Source of the DNA: Uloborus plumipes
Taxonomy: Eukaryota; Arthropoda; Arachnida; Araneae; Uloboridae
Direction: 5' to 3'
Length of the DNA stretch: 64,000 bases
Assembly: GCA_038373865.1 (NCBI GenBank)
Contig: JAXGGA010003382.1
Span: 39,804-103,803, forward strand
Shown here: positions 47,798 to 60,129 of the stretch, one piece after another
How the letters are laid out: each line of letters begins with the position of its first letter
Position numbering within the stretch: the first letter of the stretch is position 1
The notes under the pieces: generated by a model
What the model was told of the DNA's origin: nothing
Databases searched by the model: none
What the model saw: the letters and a program-made list of their open reading frames with translations, nothing else
Made by a program: the position numbers and the translations under genes

Positions 47798-49879
47798 GGG
47801 TAATTCCATTGTGACTAACATAACAATTAGAATAAATTTTTAATCTTATTTTATGTGTGCGAGCCTTATTTTTGTCACAACACCAAAAACAAGGTGTTAT
47901 TCTTCTCCGCATAGATGAGATGTTTAAGTTAATATAAAAAAATAATAATACTTTCATTTTTGGCACTTTAGGGAGCATTTTAATCAACGTGACTAACATA
48001 ACAGATTTGCAACCCTCAAAATTTTGTATTAAATTCATCAACACAATTCTCTAAAACTAAACCATAAAATTATTATTTTTTCCCTGATAGTATCCCTGTG
48101 AAACCTTATTTTCACATTAATAATTGTAAATTTGACATATATTTTAAATAATATTACAAAAAGTAGTGTTTTAATAAAATTTGCCTGTGACTAACATAAC
48201 GTGACTAACATAACACGTGATAACACATTTGACTTTAAGTGTATTACAGGTAATATCAACACAAATATTAGAATGCAAACAAGATTTTTTTGAAGATTAA
48301 CACACATGTTTACCTGTAAACAAAATTTCGGGTTCAATTTTGTATTTAAAGTAATAATTTCTGCTGGAATTTACAGATGGTTGCGACAAGACTTTCGAAA
48401 TTTGAGTTCCTTAAATCCAAAATTTGTTCTCATTTGTGGGAAACACAAAGGTTGCCTCAGAGCTTTTCTCACGAAGAGAACTTCATAAGCATTTTCATTC
48501 ATGTCTAAAACCTGCCTGCCATATTTCTTTTTTGACTTACAAGAGGTAAATATCACCACAATAAAATTACCCACTGTCTTAGTTTTGGTATCTCGGAACA
48601 GTCCGGGAGAATCTACTTCAAAATCATCAGCAGCTTCGTCTTCCACAATTTCTTTAAAAAAAAAACTTCTTTTCTTGAGGTATCACCCCCTGTGTTTTTT
48701 AATAAACAAACTTTAAATTTCTCCCTATTTACAGCATATCATTATTACTGAACCTATATGGGGATTCCCATTTTCAAACAACAAGTCTAACTCTTTTCTT
48801 TCAGCCTTGTCACTTTCACTCAAAAATGATCAGTTTATCTTCAATTCTTGTTTTTTTTTTTTTTTATTACTGAAGTAATTCCTTTACATAATTTCCAAAC
48901 TTTGCCCATGTAAAACGCTGCTCCGCACGTTGTGTTATACATGTGGGTACTTTCTATGATCTAATTTCATAAAACTCCATGATCTGTAGATGATGGGGGC
49001 AGTTAGGGTCCTACATGTTTTTAAAGTGAGCAGCAGCTCCATATGTTCATAGAAAAACTAATTGCACAGCGATCCCGCATATAGCTATAAAGTAATTTAA
49101 AATTCTTTCATTGAAGATGTTGACTTCATATGCCGAGTGCTTACTTGCGTCGCAAATTACAGCATAAAATTTCGACTCCAAGTTTACTATTAAAAGAACT
49201 GTTTGAAAAAATATTACTGCAGTGTATATGATCACACTAATTTCTTCATAATAAGAGGTTCAATAAATTAATTTGTTTCTAAAATAAATTGTTTGCTTAA
49301 GATTTAAATATTTCTTAAAGAGTCATGTTATGTTAGTCACACACAGTGATGTTATGTTAGTCACAAGTCCTGTGGCCAGAAAAAAGGAAATTATTCATGA
49401 ACAGTCTTATCAATCTAACTGTACACATCCCATAGAAGAGATCAGGGGGGAAAATATAAAAAATATTATTTCCAGAAGGGAATAACTGAGTTATTTCATG
49501 ATTTTGTGACTAACATAACAAGTAAATCAGACTGAATACCTATTAACTTTGCAATATTAATTTTATCATAAAACAAAAAAAGATATATATTTCTGTAAAG
49601 CAAAAGAACCAACCTTCAATAATTAAAAAAAAATCCTTATTATTTGCAGTTTTTTTTAACTATATATGAATGTGAAAAGTTAGAAAAATATGCGATGTTT
49701 TGGGTAACTGCATATGTTATCTTTAGAGCCATTTTTCAGGGGTTTGGAGCAATATTTTTTGAAAACTTACGTTAAATTCTAAAAATTTGAAAAATTATCT
49801 TTAAAATGATGTATCACAATATATATACATTGAAAGATGAAAAAACCATGTCCAGGTTGACATTTACATGGAATTACCC
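47798..49879. mobile_element. GGGTAATTCCAT transposon with seven 14-bp GTGACTAACATAAC motifs
   Basis: Inverted 12-bp ends GGGTAATTCCAT (47798-47809) and ATGGAATTACCC (49868-49879) are flanked by TAAA on both sides. The 14-mer GTGACTAACATAAC occurs exactly at 47811, 47989, 48187, 48201 and 49506 (plus) and inverted at 49327 and 49351. Such arrays usually serve as transposase-binding sites. A minus-strand gene remnant (48371-48646) encodes the end of an unknown protein. Length 2.08 kb, so it is probably an internal-deletion derivative. Confidence 0.82.
48371..48646 (-). pseudogene. C-terminal part of an unknown transposon protein
   Basis: The minus frame reads EDEAADDFEVDSPGLFRDTK, TVGNFIVVIFTSCKSKKKYG, QVLDMNENAYEVLFVRKALR, then LCFPQMRTNFGF and a stop at 48373-48371. 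It looks genuinely coding: acidic start, then a compact beta-rich stretch (GNFIVVIF...YGRQVLD...YEVLFVRK...FPQ). I recall similar tails in uncharacterised arthropod transposon proteins but cannot name the family. The start used is not a real initiation codon; upstream is an A-rich stretch, so this is the surviving 3' end of a longer gene. Confidence 0.5.
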
Positions 49880-52800
49880 TAAAACCAATTTTTTTGTGTC
49901 AAAACGACAAGTGATATTTTTAAGGTGCAAAAATGTTTCGACAAAATGGTCGATACTCTGGGACAATGCGAAACAAAAGTCTGAAATGCTGTGTAAATCA
50001 ACTTTTTATCTTTTACTGTGTATAAATGTTTTGAAATTACAGTAGTTAAACATTTTAAAAGGAAAACAGGAAACATTTTGTATTTGTAAAGCTTTAGAAA
50101 TTTTTCGTAGTTTAATAAATAAAAGGAGAGCAAAATTCTTCCAGTAAATCCCACCTTTTGATAGTACCGTAAAATTCGTTAGGTAATTGCCTTTTAGGCG
50201 TTTACTCCTATGTAGTTTCTTTATTCTTGCTATAATCTTTTATCGCCGCTACTTTTTAAAACATCTGGTCGGTACAAAAATACAATTACTTTGCTTAGTG
50301 AGGAAAATCCAGTTAGAATGCTTGCTTCAAGGTGCTTAGTGGAAGATAATGTTGCGTATCTTTTCCCGACGTAAAACAAATCATGTTGCTCGCATCCAAA
50401 ACAATGATAAGAGCTGAGGAAAGAAGAACAAAATTTTGCCACCTGTACACATTGCGATTTCTTTATCTTTTTCTTTAAAAAATACTTAACGAATAGTTAG
50501 AATAATGCTTTTTAACATTACTTTTTTTCCCCACCTCCTTAAAAAATATTCATGAACCTTCCTATTCCTAAAAAGTGATGGATTACCTTCACAGCGAGTG
50601 CTTTCTAGTTAAAAATGTTTAGTGTGGGGTTTAAAGAGATAGGTTACAGCTAGAAAAAATATTATGTCTATTTTCATTTTAAATAATGAAGAGCTCAGTA
50701 TGTATATAAGTGCAATAAGCATTATTTAAAATCTAAGTGTAGCATTAGCTTAATTAATATTTTCACCATCATATCTACCCCTTCTCCAATATTTTTCTCT
50801 TAATTATGATGAAGAAAAAGCAATAAATAAATAAATAAAATTATAATCAATTTACATTAATTTATTTTGTACCGAGTGAAGTCAGAATTAATCCCGAGCA
50901 ATTCATTTAGACACCAATTTAGATTAAAAATTTGCGAATATTTCGAGGTATCTCTTTTTCACGTCATCTCAAAGGGCTATCGCAATTCCACTAAAAAACA
51001 TCGATCATTCACTTAAAATTTGTTCTTTAACACTATGTTCATCGCGAACTATATTCACTGCCTAAAAGTACTCAATTGTTCCTTACACCAGGAGAAAAAA
51101 AGTATAAAGTGGAAGCTTTTGAAAAGTGAATCTGAAATTTATCGCATATATACTTTCTGGATTTTCGGCACATTAGAATGAAATAATTACATCGATTTTA
51201 TCTGAAATGTGTCAAAAATATTTTCATCACACCATGTAGAAACTTTTGACAAGTTTGATTGGCTTTTCATAGCTAGAATTATTTTTCACAATATAAATGC
51301 ATAATTGATTGTAATGCTTTATTTGTTTCAAATGTTAAAATTTCTGGAAGACTATTGGAAATCCATCCACACACAGCAAAACTAAAACTTACCAGTTTCA
51401 TAATATATTTCTCATTTCTAGTGAGTAAGTTAGAGGAAAGGTAGCATTATTCGTATTGCGTCACACCTTTTTATTTTGAATTACAACAGGAAAAAAAACT
51501 AATTTTAAACATTATTTAAAAAAAATATTTTTAACTCAGAGGTTTGTAGAAATAGTGCTGAACCAATGATATTTTCTGTATGTTTCTCTTTTTCTTCTTT
51601 TCATTTATTATAGAAAATTGATACAGATTATTTATTTTTTTATTTTCTTTTGAAAATTAATTTCCAAACTTTAAAAACGTCAAATATGAAGTTCTTAAGG
51701 TTACAGTGGACTTTGAAAACGGCGAAAATCCTTCAAAATATGGGTTTTCTGTTTTTGTTCTATTTTTATGCTCTGAAAATAGCTTTATTCAGTACAAAAG
51801 GAATTTTCTCGATTCGTTCTTTTTTTTCTTGAGTTATGGCTGAAATTGCTCTTTAAAACTAAAAATGAGTTTTTCTCGGAACAAATACTTTACTGCTTAT
51901 TAAAACTTCGAAATGTTCCATGCGTCAAAATAATTTACGTATGATGATAAAACTTTTTTTCTGTGTATCCCAATGCATCATCTGTAAACTGTTGGAAACA
52001 GATTTTTAGCAACTTGGACCAAAGCCATGTTGTAACTGATATAAACTTGAAATTAACCCGTTTCCGTAACTTTTTTCAAAAATTGTGATGAAAACACTAA
52101 TTTTTGTCGTTATTTTGATGTCGGACAAAAAAAGTGAAAATTTTTTTCCTACAATCTGTTCAATATCAAAGGTAAATGTGGAAAAAAAATATTTTTAGAA
52201 TATTCGTTTAATATTTTGACGCATGGAGCGTATTAAGCTTAGTTAATTTTTATTAATAAATTTCTCTAAAATTGCTGCATTTCTCTAAACATGTGAAAAT
52301 ATTTATTTATTTTTTATTTTTATTCACATACCATCTAAATAAGAACATTTTAGGAAAGTAACATCAATGTAACTATGTTTAGAAAAAAAAATCCATAAAA
52401 AGTCCACTGTAGCAATGTACTTTTGTAAATGACATTGTATTTCAAAGTATGCAGAATATGTAAGGGATGACGAAGTCGAGTAATATGAAGATGTTACTCT
52501 CAGAGCTGTTACTTGAAAAGTAAATTTTTAAACTTCAAGTTTTCAGGGAAAATCGATGTTTTTGTCCTTGTAGTTAAAAGTATCATTAAAAAAATCTTCT
52601 TTCTCTAGAATATTTATTGAAGCAGACCACATGAAGAATAATATTAGGAATATTTTTTGACAAAAATTGTGTTAATATAAAAAATTTGCTTTTAGAAAAA
52701 TGTGCTAATTAGCTCCTTAAATCTGAATCAGTTAGTAATTAGTTAAGTTTTTAAAAATATTTTTATGTCGAAAAGGTTTTAAACATACACCAGTGACCTG

Positions 52801-53628
52801 CTGTTAAAACATTGGATTTTTAGAGTGAAAAAAAATCTAAGTGTGTACGTATAACAAAGTTTAAAGGAAAAAGTCATGTTAAAAATTCAAGTTTATTTTT
52901 TTTTTAAATTATATATGATTGATTAAAATCCTTGGTTTAAAAATGAATAAATAGTCGTTTATATAATCTCGTTTATATAGATTTGTGAAAATCGAAATTT
53001 CGGGGCCTGTGGTTTCCTGGAAAATGCGGCGTTAGCTTTGCGCCAAATTTAAGTGGGATAGCAGCGCAGGTTCCGGATATCACAGAGGGCAGGGCCTTGC
53101 AGTATTACTAAAGTATCCATGGCAACGAAAGTGCCAGCATGGAGAAATCATTAGGGTCCATCCGTCGCAATTGGCTGCTGATTTCGTATCTAAATTTAGA
53201 ATAGTTCTTGGCATTTTTGGCGTTTTAGCTTAGAAATATGCTTTTATTGGAAATTTATTGTTGCCTCACCACATTCTTCGCACTTGTTGAAATAATCTCC
53301 TAATGAAAATTTTTGAAAAAAAAAAAAAAAAAGGAACACGGTATAGAAATGGTTCTTTTACAATAATAATAATGCGTATATATTTCGATCTGCACAATAT
53401 AATTGTTTGCAAACACTAATTTCTATTATAATTAATCAACTGTTTTAGTTTTCTTATGTTTTTGTTCATTTACTGAAGTCACTTTCTAAGAAATTTTTTA
53501 CTTACCTTGGTCCAAGCATTCCATCTGTCGAAATAGTGTTTAAAATAGTTCTTTTGATTTCTTCTGGGGAACATTCTAGAACACTGCTATAACTGCTTAC
53601 AAAGAATCCTTAACATGCCGATAGTGTC
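49880..53628. other. CPEB intron, no exon recognised
   Basis: AT-rich. The patch 52998-53190 is notably GC-richer (GGCCTGTGG, GCGGCGTTAGC, GCAGCGCAGG) and could be a conserved non-coding element; it has no extended open frame. An A tract lies at 53320-53331. Confidence 0.45.
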
Positions 53629-54009
53629 TTATGCAAAGACTTTAGTACTAACGAAAGCATAGAATTTTTTTCGTACTCTAAAACTTCTGAATTGATATTC
53701 TGATAGAGTAATAGTGTTCTTTAGTAATAACAATATAGCTAGTTTCTGATAAAAGATTTTTGCAGTATATCTATTATCCTCCCTCCTCGCCATAGTCTTT
53801 TCATATTGTGAAATCATTCCGTCAAACTCATCCATCATTGCAAGATAATATTTAGCACACACCTCTTCTAAATTCATGTCTGTATCTTCGGGAGAGGAAA
53901 AGTCACTTTTCTTTGACCTGGGGTTTTGTTTTTGTTCTGCCCGTATACTTTGTAAAGGTCTTTGTAATTTTTTAAAAAAATTTGCTGCAGCTTTTTCATT
54001 CGTTAAAAA
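53629..54009 (-). CDS. Unrecognised open frame, possible exon or transposon-derived fragment
   Basis: The minus-strand frame is open from a stop at 54012-54010 to TAA at 53629, about 126 codons. The first ~80 read like real protein: KKLQRPLQSIRAEQKQNPRS, DFSSPEDTDMNLEEVCAKYY, LAMMDEFDGMISQYEKTMAR, hydrophilic and probably helical. An in-frame ATG at 53877 would give 82 residues. The last ~40 residues are less convincing. I do not recognise the family. No clear acceptor precedes it and no strong donor follows, so it could be the 3' end of an old transposon gene or an intronic gene on the opposite strand to CPEB. Confidence 0.3.
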   Translation of the reverse strand, partial: FLTNEKAAANFFKKLQRPLQSIRAEQKQNPRSKKSDFSSPEDTDMNLEEVCAKYYLAMMDEFDGMISQYEKTMARREDNRYTAKIFYQKLAILLLLKNTITLSEYQFRSFRVRKKFYAFVSTKVFA

Positions 54010-54835
54010 TCAAGCTTTTATTTGACTGATATCAACAGTTTAAGTAAGACGAATTATTCCTTTCGAACTTACTATTCTAGTTCTACACATTTCGTGCTTC
54101 TGGCAGTTTGAAGTAATGAAAATTTTCATCGCTAAAATTATCAGAAAACTAGTTGTATTTCTATTTGAAATCTTAACAGGTTATTATTTTATTAGCTTCT
54201 CCAAAACCCAGAAACAGTTTTTGTCTTCTTCTATTTCTTTTACTTGTTTTTTTTTTATTATTTATATTTGTTTGCATTTTGTTTTAATTTTAAAGATTGA
54301 ATAAAATCGGAAACTTTGGGAGAAAAATTCAAGTATTAAGCTTCGATCTAAATGGGTCCGTTAGGTGAGATCAAGTCACGTCCTGTTTTCAGAGCGGTCA
54401 ATTTTTTAAGCGTATTTTATAAGTATTCTTCTGTTTAAAATATGACATATAATCATGTTTATAAAAATAAGTTTTGCGAAGTAAACAGGTAGTATTCTCA
54501 TGGTTTTGCTGTTTATTTGGGGTCTTCAAATGGAATCTAAGGCTTTCATTTGAAAACTTCCTTTTCACAGTGGACACAATTGGCTATCATTAAATTTACT
54601 TCTGATTTGAACAACCTCATATTTTGTATCCTTCTCATATAGCCCCTTGTGTAGAGGACCTGAATGGAAGTTGATTCAGGAAACGCAGTTGTTATGAAGC
54701 AGGAAATGATGTGCTTTGGGAAATCCTCTTCCCAAGTCAAACGCGTACGGTTATTACGAACAGTGAGTTGCAGTTAATTGCACTTCTTGTCAGAATGAGA
54801 TGTGTGTAATAGAACCCACACACCAAATGTGACTA

Positions 54836-54866
<31 letters not shown>

Positions 54867-56179
54867 AGGAATTAAAAATTATGATATCATTCTGAATTTC
54901 GTGAATTAACATTTGATTCTCTTTACTTGCAGTTATTTGCTTTAAAATAGTTTCATTCTTTTCAAATTAAATCTTTGAAGGACAAACATTGTTTTAGACA
55001 AATGACCATGGATTTGTTTTTATTGAGTAGTATGTTCATTTCAGTATGAACTGCATTGACAAATATTGTTCATTTATGTTTTGTACATTTCATTTTGAAT
55101 TTTCTTCTTTGTTTTGAATTTCACGGCACTAATAGATGACTCAATAATATCAACGCGGAACTTTATTATGTCAACTCTGTGATAAACGCAAACTCAGCAA
55201 CTTGATTTTTACAACATTTTTCTTTGTTTTGTTCTCTTGCAAATCCTTCCTGTTATTTTTTGTGAATATGTTTTCTTTGTTTGAGTAAAATGATACGTAA
55301 TAATTGATGAAAAGAACGTTATTAAAGCACACATTTTCAAAATTCGTGTATACACTCCTTTCGGAATTACTAGTGGTCAATTTTTCAATGCAGATTTATT
55401 TTCAGCTAAGCAATGGTCGCCAAAGAAGTTTTTTCGTGTTCAAATCTTTTTGCTAACTTCTTTGTCGATTGCAAGGTAGCGTAGGAAACAAGACTTTTTT
55501 AATTAAAAAAAATAATTTATTTATTTATTTTATTTTATTTATTTATTTATTTATTTTGTATTAAGAAAAAGAGTTTCTTGCAATCCCAACAGCCGTATAA
55601 TACAATTCTTTTTCTAATCTACGACTGGATAACGTCGATTTTATCACTCACTTTTTCAGTACAAAGCTCTACTACTTCCATCCAACACTAAAGTTTAACA
55701 ATACCGTTGGAGAGCAGTATTTTGGCAAAAAAATATTTTGTAAATCAACTTTTGTTCATGTATTTATTAATATTATTACTATTATTAATGTTATTACTTC
55801 TTCGCTGTAACTAAAAAAAATTACTTTGTCGCTTTATCCCATTCCTTATACTAACTTGTGCGAGAAATAGGTAAAAACTCCCATGCACAAATTTATTAAT
55901 CATAAAAATAGATTTTATGACTTATTCGTCTTTTGAGGAGAAATATCAGTTTTTGCGCCTCTTGAAGAATTGTCTTTTAGATTTGTTATTTTTGCGAGTG
56001 CTTGTATATTGATTTATATTTGTTGTATTTATCAAAAAGTGGTTCACTGAAAACAATTTTATGACAACACTCTTAACCGAACATACAAATGTTCAGCATT
56101 ATAAACACAGCAGTTACGCTGGCTCAGTGGCATTTGAATTTCTCCCACATTTTGTAATTATATTAACCTTCAATGATCT
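54010..56179. other. CPEB intron with microsatellites
   Basis: (CT)n at 54836-54862 and (TTTA)n at 55516-55556. No exon or mobile-element end recognised. The frames at 54116-54304, 54546-54740 and 55171-55380 are not recognisable proteins. Confidence 0.45.
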
Positions 56180-56199
56180 TTTTTTTTTTTTTTTCAATC

Positions 56200-56840
56200 T
56201 CCGGTGTTGTCACACATCCCCAATATCTCCCATCAATAATTTAGCCGTTGCTAAGGGCGTTGACCAGTTCTCCTCACTGCAAACAGAAACGTAAAACGCG
56301 AAATCCCTTTGCACTTAGCTCTCCGCTGTCACCCCTTCCCTCGAAAGCGCTCGTTCTGCTGCGGGTTCGAGCGGGTGTCATTTCGCCTCTCTCCAGAGTA
56401 GCGGGATCTAAAAATGATCCCACCCTTGTTGGTGCGCTTTTACTCTATATTACGAGCGACGGGTCTGGGAAGCGCTGACGAGGGTGGATGGCATGATTCA
56501 CGTCCCTCTATTAATAGCAGCCGAGTTGGCCAGTGACGGTATTCGTTTGGATACGTATTCCTGATCCTACCTCATCATCTGTCTGTGAATCCCTCATTGT
56601 GTTGATCCCTTTTTTTTTTCACCAGTTCCCCCCTTGCCTTCCGTAAATGTCACGGAGCCTCCTTTTGCTTTCGAAATTCCTATGCTTTGCAGTGATGCGT
56701 AGGGATAAATGCGTGCGCATCGCCCGATTATTCCGGATTCGGATGTCGGATGAGAGAAGACGAGTTTCCTTAGGAGGGGATGGGAGCTGTGCGTTTAGTT
56801 GACGCTCTAGCAGTTAATCGATGGGAACACGTTCAGAAGC
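56200..56840. promoter_or_regulatory. Locally GC- and CpG-rich island within the CPEB intron
   Basis: In contrast to ~30% G+C around it, this ~640-bp stretch is near 50% G+C by eye and rich in CG (for example GCGGGTTCGAGCGGGTGTC, AAGCGCTGACGAGGG, GCGATGCG-like motifs). It contains no recognisable exon; the frame 56248-56478 is not a known protein. An internal promoter or enhancer of the CPEB gene is a reasonable inference, not shown by the sequence alone. Confidence 0.3.
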
Positions 56841-57229
56841 TGTATTTAAAGTTCCACTCTTGTGAATAGATTAGTTCAATTGTTTGACAGAAATGGATCT
56901 TGGTTTGACAAAATGTCAATGTTTTGCATATCTATTAGAAGTGCATCACCTTTGTTGAATTCCAATGAAAATCTTTCATTTCAACTAGAGAAAATCCTTT
57001 ATCTTATGACAAACTTAAACGTATACTGCTTGTATCTTTCAATAATCATTTAAATATAAAATTGCATTTATAGGAGAGCTTTGGGCCCTGCTCCTTTTTA
57101 GATAGCCTTCTATGCTAACTGCCCTGTTTTTGTTATTTCTCAATGCGTCCTCTTGTCGCTTTAAAGTTTTAACAAATCTTCATCGCGAAAATAAACCAAC
57201 CTTTATGAACGTGACTCCATCGCTTCCTT

Positions 57230-57840
57230 TTTAGCCTACTTTCCCGTTAAAAATAAAAGAAGGACGAAAAAAGTATTATAAGTGGCTTAATGCATCTAAA
57301 AAATATCGCCAAATCCAAAAAATATCGCCAAGTCCAAAAAAAAGTCAAAAAGAAATAAAAAAGAAAAATGAATATTGAAAAATTAAAAATTGGAAAGTAG
57401 GGTATTGAGATGGGGATCTTGTGCGTCTGTCGGTCTGTCCCCCCTAATAACTTTTGAATGAACATTCCGATTTGAACAAACTTTTTTTTGTTGGAAAGAT
57501 CTCGGCGAGTACAGCTCCTTCCCATATTTGATTTTTCGATTTGAATAATTTTTGGTTCAACTTTGAGCTGTTCAAACAACCTGTCCTGCGATACTAACCT
57601 TTTAATGAACAGTCCGATTTGAACAAACTTTTTTCTGTTGGAAAGATCTTATCAAGGATACTTCATTCCCGTATTTACGTTTTCGATTTGAACAATTTTT
57701 CTTTCAACATTGAACCGTTCAAACAAGCTCCCTTCAAACAAGCCCCTAATAACTTTTGAGTGAACAGTCGGATTTAAACAAACTTTTTTTTTTGTTCGAA
57801 GGATCTCAGCAAGGATACGTTACAGTTGATAGTTATTTAT
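57230..57840 (-). repeat. ~150-bp tandem repeat array, copy 2 (inverted relative to 42690-43480)
   Basis: Starting with AGCCTACTTTCCCGTTAAAAAT and AAGTGGCTTAATGCATCTAA, then about three units marked by CTAATAACTTTTGAATGAAC (57445, 57594 in diverged form, 57747; period about 150 bp). It mirrors the array at 42690-43480 including the tail segment, so both are copies of one repeat in opposite orientation 14 kb apart. The minus frame 57247-57579 parallels the plus frame at 43142-43423 and is a repeat by-product. Confidence 0.78.
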
Positions 57841-57887
57841 TGATCATTTAGTAATCTGTATTTTACATTTTGTGTTTTATGGTGCAG

Positions 57888-58091
57888 ATGCGAGACAGTA
57901 TAAGCATATCTCGACAGCTCAAATACGACAGCCTGATATTGAAATTTCACTCTTATTTGAGACGATTAGTCCGGAATTGCCGCAATCGAACTAGAGACAA
58001 ATGTCCTCTCGTTGAAGCTGAGATTGTCATCGCACTGGTAACTGAAACTATTGTAGCACATCGATGCGATGGTAATCTCAGTAGTGTAAAG
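57888..58091 (+). CDS. Candidate small exon (unconfirmed)
   Basis: A 204-bp open stretch lies between an acceptor-like TTTATGGTGCAG and a good donor AAG|GTAATC. It is 68 codons with no stop and phase 0 at both ends, the phase in which the CPEB exon 1 ends. Translation begins MRDSISISRQLKYDSLILKF and continues HRCDGNLSSVK. Base composition (~43% G+C) is closer to the CPEB exon than to the flanking intron. However, it does not resemble the expected next CPEB segment and I know no matching protein. A second donor-like GGTAATCTC lies 22 bp upstream of the chosen one. It may be an alternative exon, a cryptic pseudo-exon or part of the adjacent repeat. Confidence 0.22.
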
Positions 58092-59669
58092 GTAATCTCA
58101 TTTTCCAAAAAAAAAAAAGACATGTCTCCGGCTCATTTACAGCTGTTTCAGACTGATGTGAAAATGCTGTATTTTTATGTCGTAATCGAGCTATCGGTAT
58201 ATTGTTGCAGTTTTACCTCAGCCTCGGTTTGTTGCGATAACTTGTAGCTTACAAGAAAGTATATTCGCTCACTCTTGTGTGTAAGAAATTAAGTTTCGAA
58301 GAGTTATTTTTCGTGAATTTATATTTTATATAATTTTCATAAAATAATTATTGAAATATATTTCTTGTGATATTGGAGTTTCGAAAAATCAAATACTTGT
58401 TTAAAATGTGGTGTCATTTTCCCCTCGAGGATGCACGCTTGCGATTTTTTGTAAAGTAATACGATTACACGCGACCTGCCTCCGTTTCCCTCTTTTTGTA
58501 TGAAATAGGATTTCCCTCCACTGACTTTAAAGAGCAAAATTTTTGTTTTGTGTGTTTATATTGCATTGTACTTCATGCAGTTCTTTCTTTAATTAATTAA
58601 TGCGTAATGTGTCATTTTCAGTACTTCCAACCTTCAACTTTATAAGACAATATATTTTATCAATTCCTTTTTTAACAAAATGAATTATCCTTTTCCAAGA
58701 TCTTTGACTTACTATGCTTCTTCACGTTTATTTCTTCTATTTAACAAACCATTTACATCTATTTAAAAGTGAACACAGCTACATCTCTAAAAACGCGTTA
58801 CCTGTAATTTTGTCAAGTGATGAAAGCATTGTAAGGATCTCGATTATTTATTCACGCATTCTCTTTTTCCATTCGAAGGTTTGACTTCCATTGTAGTTAT
58901 GTACCCTTGGCCCATCTCAGTCTTGTTCTAATTTTATTGTTTTACGATTGCGCCATTTTATATGCACGTCTTATTGTTCGTTTAGCTGATATTGCTGCTT
59001 TTTCCCGCCAGATTCCTTGGCTCCGTGTCGCACTTTTCATCCATAGTTAATTAAAAGACTCTGAAGCTGGAAATTCGCCAGTTAAAACGTATTTGTGTTT
59101 GCTGCAGAAAGGGTTCGAGAGAAAAAAGTACTAATGTCCTTGTGTGCATTTATAACTTACGTTTCAGTATTTAGTATCTAAATTTGTTTCTGTCTCCAAA
59201 ATAAGATACATGTGCGATCTCATGGTGATTTGGTCCTTCTCATTAGAATTGCTTGGCAGAAGTGTGTTTTCATTAGATTGCAGAAACAGTTGAATTTCGT
59301 GGCAGAAGGGAAGCAATTGTAGGAGTAAACATCTTTTGTAAATCTGCGATTTTCCCCTTTATGTGCTTTTTCTTCTGTAAAATTTAATCTCTTGATTTTT
59401 CCTCCCTAAAACGCTCGCCACCCCCTTTCCTGCGTACAAAAAAGTGAACCTCAAAGAAGTAAACGTGATTTTCAAAAGGAGGAGGAGAACTTATGTTTGG
59501 ATTTTCAAAACTGCTAATTTTATGTTTCTCTTACTTATCTACCACTTTTATTGCAGACCGTTTTTAACCATTAAGCAATATTGAATACGGAAATGTTAAT
59601 TTTTTTGAAAACATCACGAATTTTTAGAATGTTGAAATTTGTGATGTTTTCAAAATAATAATAATAATA
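58092..59669. other. CPEB intron, no exon recognised
   Basis: AT-rich single-copy-looking sequence. An (AAT)n run (59656-59673) leads into the MITE that follows. The minus frame 58337-58537 is not recognised. Confidence 0.45.
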
Positions 59670-59677
59670 ATAACAAT

Positions 59678-59854
59678 CAGGCCCGTCATTTAGGGAGGCA
59701 GGTGGGGTCAATTGCCCCCTCCCCCCTGACTTTGGGAAATCAATGCATTATTATATAAGTGGGCGTGGTTTTTGCCATTTTTAGGTAAATTTTACATTGT
59801 GTATGCACCCTTTGCCCCCCTCCCCCCCTGGAAAAATTCGAAATGACGTCCCTG
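59678..59854 (+). mobile_element. hAT MITE with exact 8-bp duplication
   Basis: Ends CAGGCCCGTCATTT and AAATGACGTCCCTG are inverse complements with two mismatches, flanked by ATAACAAT on both sides (59670-59677 and 59855-59862). The body is about 75% similar by eye to the MITE at 24176-24331 (shared GGGAAATCAATG, GTATGCACCCTTTGC-like blocks). Length 177 bp, non-coding. Confidence 0.85.
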
Positions 59855-60129
59855 ATAACAATAAAGAAAACGATTTTTTTTAAACGATTCCTTTTTATTT
59901 TTTGCCAATCATTTAAGATTCTGATATTGCCGTAACATGAAAAATAGAACTTTCTAACTATTTGCTTATCGATTAATGAATTTTATTTTCGATTTATAAA
60001 TCGAACATAAAGTTTACTCAATTGCATTCAATTGTTTTTTAATTCAATAATTTCTTATAAGTCAAAGAGACACGAATGTCTCAATGCAGATGCACACATG
60101 TAGTGTGCATGTAAAATGCGTCCTTTGGC

